A stretch of 48,433 nucleotides of DNA, from NCBI GenBank assembly GCA_959601045.1, contig CAUGNZ010000015.1, positions 1 to 48,433 of the forward strand, read 5' to 3'. The position numbers and the translations under genes were made by a program. This DNA is from an uncultured Collinsella sp. (lineage in GTDB: Bacteria > Actinomycetota > Coriobacteriia > Coriobacteriales > Coriobacteriaceae). Positions 23,217 to 31,055 of this stretch are shown here, one piece after another. The notes below the pieces were generated by a model. It ran no database searches. It worked only from the letters and a program-made list of their open reading frames with translations, and was not told the origin of the DNA. Position 1 is the first letter of the stretch, and each line of letters begins with the position of its first letter.

Positions 23217-23648
23217 GTGATATCCATGAACAAAGAAGAGCTCAAGAAGCTGTTACCGCATCGCGAGCCGATGCTTTTGCTCGACGAAGCCGAGCTGGTG
23301 GGCGACGAGGCCCACGGCAAGATCACGATTACAGGCGACGAGTACTTTTTGCAGGGACATTTTCCGGGAAACCCGGTCGTTCCCGGCGTGATTCAGTGCG
23401 AGATGCTCGCCCAGAACTGCTGCGTGCTGCTGATGGGCGATGAGGAGGCGCGCGGCGCGACGCCGTTCTACACGAGTCTGGACAAGGTGCGCTTTAAGCG
23501 TCCGGTGCGCCCGGGCGACACGGTGGATCTAGTGTGCTCCATCACGCGTGCGCGCGGGCCGTTCCGCTTTGCGACGGGTACTGCGAGCGTCAACGGTGAG
23601 GTTTGCTGCCGCGCCGATATGTCTTTTGCACTCATGCACGAAAGTTAA
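23217..23648 (+). CDS. fabZ: 3-hydroxyacyl-[ACP] dehydratase FabZ
   Basis: Removes water from 3-hydroxyacyl-ACP to give the trans-2-enoyl product. The 143-residue protein has the hot-dog fold signatures LLPHREPMLLLDEAE and HFPGNPVVPGVIQCEM, the latter carrying the catalytic His with the Glu further along. I use the GTG at 23217, 8 bases from AGGA (23205-23208), rather than ATG 23226. Without a FabA, this cluster gives no obvious route to unsaturated fatty acids unless FabZ/FabF variants or another isomerase provide it. Confidence 0.94.
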   Translation: MISMNKEELKKLLPHREPMLLLDEAELVGDEAHGKITITGDEYFLQGHFPGNPVVPGVIQCEMLAQNCCVLLMGDEEARGATPFYTSLDKVRFKRPVRPGDTVDLVCSITRARGPFRFATGTASVNGEVCCRADMSFALMHES

Positions 23649-23658
23649 GGAAGGCTCC

Positions 23659-25002
23659 ATGTTCGACAAAGTGCTCATCGCCAACCGCGGCGAAGTCGCG
23701 GTCCGTGTTATCCGCGCGTGCCGCGATATGGGCATCAAGACCGTCGCCGTTTATTCCACGGCCGATGCGGACGCGCTACACGTGCAGCTTGCCGACGAGG
23801 CGTATTGCATCGGCGGCCCGCGTCTTGCCGAGAGCTACCTCAACGACGATGCCGTGCTCACCTGTGCCGTAAAGTCGGGAGCTAAGGCAATTCATCCCGG
23901 CTATGGCTTCTTTTCCGAGAAGGCGAGCTTCGTGCGCGACTGCGACAAGTTCGGTCTGGCGTTTGTCGGTCCTTCGGCCGAGGTGATCGACAGCATGGGC
24001 GACAAGGACGCCGCACGCCGAACGGCCGCTGCTGCGGGCGTGCCCATCGTGCCGGGCTGCGATTTGCTCAAAAGCCCCGAGGAAGCAACGGCCGAGGCCG
24101 AGCGCATCGGCTGCCCCGTGCTTATTAAGGCGCGCGCGGGCGGCGGCGGTCGCGGTATTCGCAAGGTCGAGCGCGTGGAAGATGCGGCAAAGGCGTTCAG
24201 CGAGGCGCGTGCCGAGGGTGAGGCCGTTTTTGGCGACGGCGAGTGCTACATGGAGAAGTTCGTTGCGCCGGCGCATCACGTTGAGGTACAGATTATGGCC
24301 GATAAGCAGGGCCATGTGTTTTCGCTCGGCGAGCGCGAGTGCTCGGTGCAGCGCCGCAACCAAAAGCTGATCGAGGAGAGCCCCGCGCCGTGCCTCGACG
24401 GACGCGATGATATTCGCGCGCGCATGCACAAGGCCGCGCGCGACCTGGCTCGTGCCGTTGGCTATGAGGGCGCTGGCACCATCGAGTTTTTGTACTCAGA
24501 TGACGGCAATTTCTACTTTATGGAAATGAACACGCGCTTGCAGGTGGAGCATCCGGTTACGGAGTTTGTGACCGATACCGACCTGGTTAAGTGGCAGCTG
24601 CGCGTGGCTGCCGGCCGCCCTCTGCCCTTTGAGCAGGAGGACGTACCGGTCCGCAACCACGCCATGGAGTGCCGCATCAATGCCGAAACGCCGGACTTTC
24701 TACCGTCATGTGGAACGGTCACCGCGTTGCGTGTGCCGGGTGGTCCGCGCGTGCGCTGGGATTCCGCCATGTTTACCGGAGCGAAAGTTCCGCCGTACTA
24801 CGACTCCATGCTCGGCAAGCTCATCGTGTGCGCGCCCACGCGTGACGGTGCCATTCGCAAGATGCGCTCGGCCCTGGGCGAGCTCGTGATTGAGGGCGTG
24901 AGCGAAAATAGCGAGCTTCAGCTCGACGTGCTGGCAAACGACGAGTTTTTGTCGGGCATGTATCACACCGATCTGATGGGGCATCTCTATGCTGATGAAT
25001 AG
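23659..25002 (+). CDS. accC: Acetyl-CoA carboxylase, biotin carboxylase subunit
   Basis: ATP-grasp enzyme that carboxylates the biotin on AccB. The 447-residue protein starts MFDKVLIANRGEVAVRVIRA and has the glycine-rich ATP loop GGGGRGIRKV, the EMNTRLQVEHPVTE motif and the usual length. AAGGAAGG lies just before ATG 23659; a longer in-frame start at 23548 would run into fabZ. It overlaps the next gene by 14 bases. Confidence 0.96.
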   Translation: MFDKVLIANRGEVAVRVIRACRDMGIKTVAVYSTADADALHVQLADEAYCIGGPRLAESYLNDDAVLTCAVKSGAKAIHPGYGFFSEKASFVRDCDKFGLAFVGPSAEVIDSMGDKDAARRTAAAAGVPIVPGCDLLKSPEEATAEAERIGCPVLIKARAGGGGRGIRKVERVEDAAKAFSEARAEGEAVFGDGECYMEKFVAPAHHVEVQIMADKQGHVFSLGERECSVQRRNQKLIEESPAPCLDGRDDIRARMHKAARDLARAVGYEGAGTIEFLYSDDGNFYFMEMNTRLQVEHPVTEFVTDTDLVKWQLRVAAGRPLPFEQEDVPVRNHAMECRINAETPDFLPSCGTVTALRVPGGPRVRWDSAMFTGAKVPPYYDSMLGKLIVCAPTRDGAIRKMRSALGELVIEGVSENSELQLDVLANDEFLSGMYHTDLMGHLYADE

Positions 25003-26713
25003 AAAAGCGAAGACGGTCAATGTCCTTGAGGGGCCGATAACCGAGTCGTGCGCCGAGTTCCCCGCGCGCCACGTGTTTGTCAAATGCCCGGAGTGCCGCC
25101 GTGTGATCGATGAGGCGCGCCTGCACGACAACCTCGAGGTCTGCCCTCGTTGCGGCAAACACTTTCGCGTGAGCGGTCGCGCGCGCATGCGCATGACGGT
25201 CGACGCGGGTACCTTTGAGGAATGGGATGCCAATCTGGCGTCGAAGGACTTCCTCTCGTTTCCCGGTTATGCCGACAAGCTTAAGAGCGTGAGCGAGCGT
25301 TCGGGCGAGCGCGATGCCGTTGTGTGCGGCAGGGGCAAAATCTGCGGCTGCGATACCGCGCTCTTCTTTATGGATGCCAACTTTATGATGGGCTCAATGG
25401 GCTCCGTGGTGGGCGAGAAGATCTGTCGTGTCTTTGAGCGCGCGGCCGAGTTGGGGCTGCCGGTCGTTGGCTTTACCGTATCGGGCGGCGCCCGCATGCA
25501 GGAGGGCGTGACCTCGCTCATGCAGATGGCCAAGATTTCTGCGGCGGTTAGGCGCCACAGCGAGGCGGGCGGCCTGTATATCACGGTGCTCACCGATCCC
25601 ACGACCGGAGGTGTAACCGCGAGCTTTGCCATGGAGGGCGACATTATCCTGGCCGAGCCCGATGCCCTGACGGCATTTGCCGGCCCGCGCGTGATCGAGC
25701 AGAACATGCACAAGCGTCTGCCCAAGGGATTCCAGCGTTCCGAGTTTTTGCTGGAGCACGGCTTTTGCGATGCCGTTGTTCCGCGTGGTGAGATTGCGCT
25801 CACGGTAGGCGAGCTGCTGGCGCTGCACGAAGGGCACGCGCCCGGCCTGGGGGCACCGCATGAGATCGTGCATACGGGTCGTCGCGACAAAAAGCTGGGA
25901 CACTTGTTTAAGCGCTCGGCCGCACCAAAAAGCGCGCTCGAAATCGTCAAACAGACTCGCTCGGCGAACCGCGCCACGGCAGGCGAGATGATCTCGTTGG
26001 GTCTCGACGGATTCGTAGAGCTGCACGGCGACCGCTACTTTGGCGACGACGCCGCTGTGGTGGCTGGCATTGGCTGGAAAGACGGACGCCCCGTAACGGT
26101 CATCGCCATCGAGCGCGGTACCACGACCAAAGAGCGCATGCGTCGCAACTTTGGTATGGCACATCCCGAGGGCTACCGCAAAGCGCGTCGCCTTATGCGC
26201 CAGGCCGAAAAGTTTGGTCGACCGGTTCTGTGCCTGGTCGATACTTCAGGCGCGTTTTGCGGCATCGGTGCCGAGGAACGCGGCCAGGGCGAGGCGATTG
26301 CCCAGAATCTCATGGAGATGAGCGGCCTTAAGACGCCGATTGTCTCGGTGGTGACAGGCGAGGGCGGCTCTGGTGGCGCGCTGGCGCTGTCCGTGGCCGA
26401 CCGCATCCTGATGCTCTCGAGCTCGGCCTATTCGGTCGTGAGCCCCGAGGCCTGTGCGTCGATCCTGTGGAAGGATACCGAGCGCGCGAATGAGGCCGCC
26501 GAGGCGCTTAAGCTCACGGCCCCCGATCTGTTGGCGCTCGGTATCATCGACGGCATTGTCGACGATAGGGGCCTGTCACATGAGGAGATTGCCGGTGCCG
26601 TCATGTCCTCGGCATTTGATGCCTTCGATACGCTTGGGCAGCTCGACGACGCGACCCTCACAAACCTTCGCTACGAAAAGTACCGCGCAATCGGTCAGTA
26701 CCGCACGATGTGA
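24989..26713 (+). CDS. accDA: Acetyl-CoA carboxylase carboxyltransferase, fused beta and alpha subunits
   Basis: Transfers the carboxyl group from biotin to acetyl-CoA to form malonyl-CoA. One 574-residue chain holds both carboxyltransferase halves, separate in E. coli and most Firmicutes. The AccD-like half (about 1-285) has the zinc finger Cys33, Cys36, Cys52, Cys55 and GGARMQEGVTSLMQMAK. The AccA-like half (about 310-574) has FVELHGDRYFGDD, GMAHPEGYRKARRLM and VTGEGGSGGALA. The AccA half lacks most of the long N-terminal helix of stand-alone AccA. It is the last gene of the cluster. Confidence 0.93.
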   Translation: MLMNRKAKTVNVLEGPITESCAEFPARHVFVKCPECRRVIDEARLHDNLEVCPRCGKHFRVSGRARMRMTVDAGTFEEWDANLASKDFLSFPGYADKLKSVSERSGERDAVVCGRGKICGCDTALFFMDANFMMGSMGSVVGEKICRVFERAAELGLPVVGFTVSGGARMQEGVTSLMQMAKISAAVRRHSEAGGLYITVLTDPTTGGVTASFAMEGDIILAEPDALTAFAGPRVIEQNMHKRLPKGFQRSEFLLEHGFCDAVVPRGEIALTVGELLALHEGHAPGLGAPHEIVHTGRRDKKLGHLFKRSAAPKSALEIVKQTRSANRATAGEMISLGLDGFVELHGDRYFGDDAAVVAGIGWKDGRPVTVIAIERGTTTKERMRRNFGMAHPEGYRKARRLMRQAEKFGRPVLCLVDTSGAFCGIGAEERGQGEAIAQNLMEMSGLKTPIVSVVTGEGGSGGALALSVADRILMLSSSAYSVVSPEACASILWKDTERANEAAEALKLTAPDLLALGIIDGIVDDRGLSHEEIAGAVMSSAFDAFDTLGQLDDATLTNLRYEKYRAIGQYRTM

Positions 26714-26737
26714 CAAAGGGACGGTTCACATGTCACA
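26709..26737 (+). repeat. GGGAC-family stem-loop, copy 3
   Basis: Arms TGTGACA (26709-26715) and TGTCACA (26731-26737) are perfect complements enclosing AAGGGACGGTTCACA. It begins inside the accDA stop codon and ends just before the next gene. Confidence 0.7.
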
Positions 26738-26753
26738 TTGGGAAAGGCGTTCC

Positions 26754-27968
26754 ATGTCACAAGTTTCTAACACCTCGTTTACAACGACGGTTTCATCAAA
26801 CGCCATGGCCGTGGTGGACTATCTGTCCAAAAGCATGATGTCGGCGCTGCCCTTTATTGTCTGCGCGGCGTTGTTCCGCACCGTCGCCGTCATTATGGGC
26901 GAAGGCATGCTGGGCCTGTGGTCTGCCGATTCCGAAATCTATCGCCTGTTCTACAGTTGGCTCTATAACGCCGGCTACTACTTTTTGCCCATCTATCTTG
27001 GTTGGGCGGCCGCCCGCCAGCTCGGTTGCTCGGAGCAGCTGGGCATGATGCTGGGCGGCGTATTGATTGCGCCCGATCTGCTTAAGCTCGTCGATGCCGC
27101 ATCGACGACGGGGGCATCGATGACTTCCGTGTATGGTCTGCTTCCCGCGCCGGTCAACGATTACACGACGACTGTTATCCCGGTTCTCATCTCGGTGCCC
27201 GTGCTATGGCGAGTGGAGTGTTTCTTTAAGCGCACTATCCCTAAGGCCGTGGCGTTTTCGTTCGTTCCGTTTGCGACCATGCTCGTCATGGTTCCGGTTT
27301 CCCTGTGCATTACGGCGCCGGCGGGCAGCTATCTGGGCATGCTGTTGGGCCAGCTTATGTTTATGCTTGGCAATTCCGGTGGCATCGTGTCGCTGCTCAC
27401 GCTCATGGGGCTTGCCGCGGGCTGGGAGTTCCTAAAGATCGCCGGCGTCAGCAACGTTGTCCTATCGCTTGCCTATGCGCAGTTTATGAGTGTGGGAACG
27501 GATTCGTGCATCTTGATCGCCGCGACGATGGCAACGTTCGCCGTTTGGGGCATGCCCTTTGGCGCGTCGCTTCGCGTTGCGGATAAGGACGAGAAGGCGC
27601 TCATGCTGGGCTATTCAATCTCGGGTGTTCTTGGCGGCGTAAGCGAGCCGGCGCTGTACGGTTGCGGCTTTAAATATGGCAGGTGCCTGACGTGCATGGC
27701 CATTGGCGGTGCCGTCGGAGGCCTTGTTGCGGCCGTGGGCCACGTTACGGCCTATACCATCGGCATGACGAATGTCCTCATGGTCATTGGCTTTGCCACA
27801 GGTGGTTTTTCGAACCTGCTGTGGTGCTGCGTTGCCGGCGGCACGGCTTTTGTGGTGTCTGCGGCGCTGAGCTACTGCTTTGGCGTGGTGCCGGCGAAGG
27901 GGCAGGCGACGGGGGACGGAGCCGATTCGCCCGAAACAGTGGCGAGCGCTGCTGAAGTAAGCGCATAA
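26754..27968 (+). CDS. PTS EIIC membrane component (glucose/beta-glucoside superfamily), orphan
   Basis: Integral membrane sugar-transport domain of 404 residues with about ten hydrophobic segments. The motif GVSEPALYG matches the conserved GITEPALYG loop of EIIC proteins in the glucose/sucrose/beta-glucoside family. I see no EIIB cysteine motif or EIIA histidine domain in the protein or next to it, so it would need partners encoded elsewhere, or it may act without phosphorylation. I start at ATG 26754 (MSQVSNTS) behind GGGAAAGG; ATG 26730 is inside a repeat. The substrate cannot be deduced. It is probably not part of the fab operon because a repeat separates them. Confidence 0.75.
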   Translation: MSQVSNTSFTTTVSSNAMAVVDYLSKSMMSALPFIVCAALFRTVAVIMGEGMLGLWSADSEIYRLFYSWLYNAGYYFLPIYLGWAAARQLGCSEQLGMMLGGVLIAPDLLKLVDAASTTGASMTSVYGLLPAPVNDYTTTVIPVLISVPVLWRVECFFKRTIPKAVAFSFVPFATMLVMVPVSLCITAPAGSYLGMLLGQLMFMLGNSGGIVSLLTLMGLAAGWEFLKIAGVSNVVLSLAYAQFMSVGTDSCILIAATMATFAVWGMPFGASLRVADKDEKALMLGYSISGVLGGVSEPALYGCGFKYGRCLTCMAIGGAVGGLVAAVGHVTAYTIGMTNVLMVIGFATGGFSNLLWCCVAGGTAFVVSAALSYCFGVVPAKGQATGDGADSPETVASAAEVSA

Positions 27969-27975
27969 ACCTGTG

Positions 27976-28000
27976 CGACAAAAGGACGATCCCTTTGTCG
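27976..28000 (+). repeat. GGGAC-family stem-loop, copy 4
   Basis: CGACAAAAGG and CCCTTTGTCG pair around ACGAT. The left half reads AAAGGACGAT, a variant of the GGGAC core. Positioned right after the PTS gene. Confidence 0.6.
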
Positions 28001-28006
28001 TGTTCC

Positions 28007-28039
28007 AAGGCCGTGGCTCGTGTGGGCTGCGGCCTTTTT
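28007..28039 (+). terminator. Terminator after the orphan PTS IIC gene
   Basis: AAGGCCG and CGGCCTT pair across a 16-base loop, followed by TTT. Confidence 0.65.
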
Positions 28040-28112
28040 GTATCTGGGGGACAAAGTGGCTACACTACAATCCGGTCAAGCAATAGATATATAAGTAGTA
28101 CCGTGGGGGCGG

Positions 28113-29273
28113 ATGCAGATGGTCGAGTGGATTGTTAGGCGCGCGCAGGGTGATCGTGCGCGTGTGGGCACGTTAGCGGGCATGGTGTGTATTGTCGCCA
28201 ATGTGGCGCTTTGTGCTGCAAAGGGTGCCATTGGTGTGGTTTCGGGATCGGTTTCGATTGTGGCGGATGCCATGAACAACCTGTCCGATGCCAGCTCGAA
28301 TATCGTGAGCGTGCTGGGCTTTAAGCTGGCGAGCAAGCCGGCCGACCCCGAGCATCCTTACGGCCACGGTCGCTACGAGTATCTCTCGGGTCTGGTCGTG
28401 GCGGCACTCGTGCTGCTGATTGGCGTTGAACTGGTGAAGTCCTCGGTCGAGCGCGTCATCCACCCCGAACCTGTCGAGTTCTCGCTTGCCCTCGTGGCAG
28501 TTCTAGTGCTTTCGATGGTCGTAAAGCTCTGGATGGCGGCCCTCAACCAAAAGCTCGGCGATCGCATTGAGTCCGAGACGCTGCATGCGACCGCGCAGGA
28601 TTCCAAGAACGATGTTCTTGCCACGGGCGCCGTACTGGCGTGCGCAATTGTTTCGCAGGTGACGGGCATCAACCTTGACGCTTGGGTCGGCCTTGCCGTT
28701 GGTGCCTATATTGGCTGGAGCGGTTTTGAACTCATCCAGGATACGGTGAGCCCGCTTTTGGGCCAGACGCCCGATCCTAAGCTGGTCAAGCACATTCGAG
28801 ACAAGATCATGAGCTATCCCGGCGTTTTGGGCGTTCACGATCTGATGGTTCACGATTACGGCCCGGGCAGGAAGTTCGCAAGCGCTCACGCCGAGATGGC
28901 AGCCGAGGCCAGCCCGCTAGAAAGTCACGACACGCTCGATAACATCGAGCAGGCGTTTAGGAACGAAGACGGCATGATTGTCACGCTCCATTACGACCCC
29001 ATCGTGACCGACGACCCCAAGGTGGCGAGCATGCGTTTACGCATTAACGCAATGGCTCAGGAGATCGATAGTCGCCTCTCGATTCATGACCTGCGCTGTG
29101 TGCCGGGTCCTACGCACACCAACGTGATCTTCGACTGCGTGCGTCCCTCGGATCTGCAGATGAGTGCCGAAGACTTAAAGCACGCGCTGGCACAACGTGT
29201 CGAATCGGAATACCCCAGGTCGATTGCCAAGATTACGATCGACGAAGACTACGTAGGCCATACCCACGAGTAG
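28113..29273 (+). CDS. Cation diffusion facilitator transporter, possibly manganese type
   Basis: Exports divalent metal in exchange for protons. The 386-residue protein has about six membrane segments in the first 215 residues, then a cytoplasmic ferredoxin-like domain. The HPYGHGRYEY loop and the paired metal-site helices are typical. In the zinc exporter YiiP the site is Asp/Asp plus His/Asp. Here the equivalents read NNLSD and DSKND, that is Asn/Asp and Asp/Asp, the pattern I associate with manganese exporters of the MntE group. The C-terminal ~90 residues carry extra His and Asp residues (VGHTHE end). Start codons at 28113 and 28119 are both possible. Confidence 0.88.
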   Translation: MQMVEWIVRRAQGDRARVGTLAGMVCIVANVALCAAKGAIGVVSGSVSIVADAMNNLSDASSNIVSVLGFKLASKPADPEHPYGHGRYEYLSGLVVAALVLLIGVELVKSSVERVIHPEPVEFSLALVAVLVLSMVVKLWMAALNQKLGDRIESETLHATAQDSKNDVLATGAVLACAIVSQVTGINLDAWVGLAVGAYIGWSGFELIQDTVSPLLGQTPDPKLVKHIRDKIMSYPGVLGVHDLMVHDYGPGRKFASAHAEMAAEASPLESHDTLDNIEQAFRNEDGMIVTLHYDPIVTDDPKVASMRLRINAMAQEIDSRLSIHDLRCVPGPTHTNVIFDCVRPSDLQMSAEDLKHALAQRVESEYPRSIAKITIDEDYVGHTHE

Positions 29274-29312
29274 GGCTGCGCCGGTAAAGCAAGTTATACA
29301 GAAGGGGAGAAT

Positions 29313-29939
29313 ATGAAGAGGCTGTATCTGCTCCGCCACGGCCAGACGGAATTCAACGTCAAAAAACTCGTCCAAGGTCGTTGCGATTCACCGCTCACCG
29401 ATTTGGGCCGTCAGCAAGCCGGGATGGCAGCCGCATGGCTCAAAGCCCACAATGTCGTTCCCGACAAAGTGGCCTCTTCGCCCTTAGGCCGAGCCATGGA
29501 CACAGCAAGTCTCGTCGCATGCGAGCTCCTCGGCCCGGATGCAGCAGTCGAGCCCTGCGAAGGCATCATCGAGCGCAGCTACGGAACCTTCGAGGAAGGC
29601 CCCCACGACGCCCTGCCCACCGATGTCTGGGACCCCGGCGAGGATTTGGTTCCCTTTGGAGGAGAGGGAACCAAAGCGTTGCAAGAACGCATGGTAGCTA
29701 CCCTCACCAATCTCATGAGCGCCGAGGCCATCGAAACCCTTCTAGCAGTAAGCCACGGCAGCGCCAGCCGCCAATTCATCAAGGCCGCAGCCCCAGAGGG
29801 CTTTGAGCTCCCAACAAAACTCCCCAACTGCGCCATCATGATCTTCAATTTCGATGAGGCAAAGCCACAAGCAGAAGGCGAGCCCCATCAATGTAAGTTC
29901 ACCCTCCAGCAAATTGTGGATCCCCAACAAAGTCATTAG
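29313..29939 (+). CDS. Histidine phosphatase superfamily (phosphoglycerate mutase-like) protein
   Basis: A 208-residue cytoplasmic phosphatase or mutase-like enzyme. The phosphohistidine motif is RHGQTEFN near the N-terminus (residues 8-15), and the second catalytic His lies in AVSHGSASRQF. The glutamate after SYGTFEEG is also typical of this fold. The substrate is not predictable; small sugar phosphates are common. GAAGGGGAG (29299-29307) precedes the ATG. The last third uses more A-rich codons than its neighbours. Confidence 0.88.
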   Translation: MKRLYLLRHGQTEFNVKKLVQGRCDSPLTDLGRQQAGMAAAWLKAHNVVPDKVASSPLGRAMDTASLVACELLGPDAAVEPCEGIIERSYGTFEEGPHDALPTDVWDPGEDLVPFGGEGTKALQERMVATLTNLMSAEAIETLLAVSHGSASRQFIKAAAPEGFELPTKLPNCAIMIFNFDEAKPQAEGEPHQCKFTLQQIVDPQQSH

Positions 29940-29984
29940 CCTGAGCGAGCAAGGTTTAGCAGACATCAACGTGTCGTCTCCCGA

Positions 29985-30121
29985 GCTTGGCAGAGGGGCG
30001 GCGAAATATATTAAGTTTGTCGCGAGTTCCGCACGCAAAGGAAAGCACTTAATGTGCTTTCCGTCTTGCGCAGGACTGTAGAGCAGCAAACTTAATATAT
30101 TTCGCCGCCCCTCTGCCAAGC
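29985..30121. repeat. 137-bp palindromic element with perfect 35-bp arms
   Basis: The left arm (29985-30019, starting GCTTGGCAGAGGGGCGGC) and the right arm (30087-30121) are exact reverse complements over 35 bases. Between them is a second hairpin, GGAAAGCAC-TTAAT-GTGCTTTCC (30040-30062). The arms include an AT-rich ATATATTAAG segment next to a GC-rich block. There is no T-run and no ORF. It looks like a MITE or a structured RNA. It stands in a 449-base gap (29940-30388) that also holds the rplC promoter-like box and leader. Confidence 0.75.
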
Positions 30122-30177
30122 CCAGGCGACTCCACGCACTTTACCTGCGTAAACAATGTGAGTGAAATATGAATCTC

Positions 30178-30205
30178 GATGGATACGCCCGCAGCCGTGT
30201 ATACT
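30178..30205 (+). promoter_or_regulatory. Promoter-like box upstream of rplC
   Basis: GGATACGCCCGCAGCCGTG followed by TATACT (-10, 30200-30205). The 28-base box matches the one before rplB (32043-32070) at 23 positions. No consensus -35 is visible; the conserved GGAYACGCCCG part may be an activator site or a nonstandard -35. Confidence 0.5.
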
Positions 30206-30316
30206 AAACAGCTGTGTGAAACCAGGGGAGTATTCTGGCTGGACAAAATGCCTGCTTAATAGGGTTGTCAGGTAGTCCGGGCGAAATACAAGGCTGGGGA
30301 GCACGTCGTGTAAGTA

Positions 30317-30368
30317 GTGGTCCTCTAGGGGCGTACGCTCGGTGGTGTACGCATTGTCCCAAGACCAC
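30317..30368 (+). promoter_or_regulatory. Structured leader hairpin before rplC
   Basis: Nested pairing in the roughly 180-base leader: GTGGTC (30317-30322) with GACCAC (30363-30368), GGG with CCC (30358-30360), and CGTAC (30332-30336) with GTACG (30347-30351). It may be a ribosomal protein autoregulatory site for this shortened S10 operon. No known leader class was matched. Confidence 0.4.
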
Positions 30369-30388
30369 GCGAGAGTTGGGATCATATC

Positions 30389-31009
30389 TTGATCAGCATG
30401 ATTCTCGGCCGCAAGATTGGCATGACCCAGGTTTGGGACGAGGACGACAACGTCGTTCCCGTCACGGTCATCCAGGCTGGCCCCTGCGCTGTCTCGCAGG
30501 TTAAAACTCAGGCAACCGACGGCTATGACGCCGTCCAGATCGGTTTCGGCGACATCAAGGCCAAGAACGTGAACAAGCCCATGGCTGGTCACTTCGCCAA
30601 GGCTGGCGTCGAGCCTGTCCGTTTCCTTCGTGAGGTCCGCGTCGAGAACGGCGAGGAGCACAAGGTCGGCGAGGTCGTCACCGTCGCTGATTTCGCTGAT
30701 GTCGAGAAGGTCGACGTCATCGGTACCTCCAAGGGTAAGGGCTTCCAGGGTCGCATCAAGCGCTGGGGTCAGCGCCGCGGTCCTATGACGCATGGTTCTC
30801 ACTTCCAGCGTCACCCCGGTTCTATCGGTCAGTGCGCCTATCCTGCGCGCGTCCTCAAGGGCGTCAAGATGGCCGGTCACATGGGTAACGAGCGCGTTAC
30901 CGTCAAGAACCTTTCCGTTGTCCGCATCGATGCCGAGCAGAACCTCATCTTGGTCAAGGGCGCTGTCCCGGGTGCCAAGAATGGTCTCGTCGCCATCCGT
31001 ATGGCCTAA
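30389..31009 (+). CDS. rplC: 50S ribosomal protein L3
   Basis: 206-residue 23S-binding assembly protein. It opens ILGRKIGMTQVWDEDDNVVPVTV and has the extended loop HGSHFQRHPGSIGQ that reaches towards the peptidyl transferase centre. The TTG at 30389 gives MISMILGRK; the ATG at 30398 is an alternative. Neither has a strong Shine-Dalgarno sequence, which is odd for such a highly expressed gene and may reflect control by the leader. It is first in this S10-type operon because rpsJ is elsewhere. Confidence 0.95.
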   Translation: MISMILGRKIGMTQVWDEDDNVVPVTVIQAGPCAVSQVKTQATDGYDAVQIGFGDIKAKNVNKPMAGHFAKAGVEPVRFLREVRVENGEEHKVGEVVTVADFADVEKVDVIGTSKGKGFQGRIKRWGQRRGPMTHGSHFQRHPGSIGQCAYPARVLKGVKMAGHMGNERVTVKNLSVVRIDAEQNLILVKGAVPGAKNGLVAIRMA

Positions 31010-31055
31010 GGGCCCAGCCCATTTAGCCCAGCGTCATACCAAGGAGAACACTTAA

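Noticed and set aside
27305..27586. Alternative frames within the PTS IIC gene
   Set aside because: Only the 26754-27968 frame gives hydrophobic segments and the GVSEPALYG motif.
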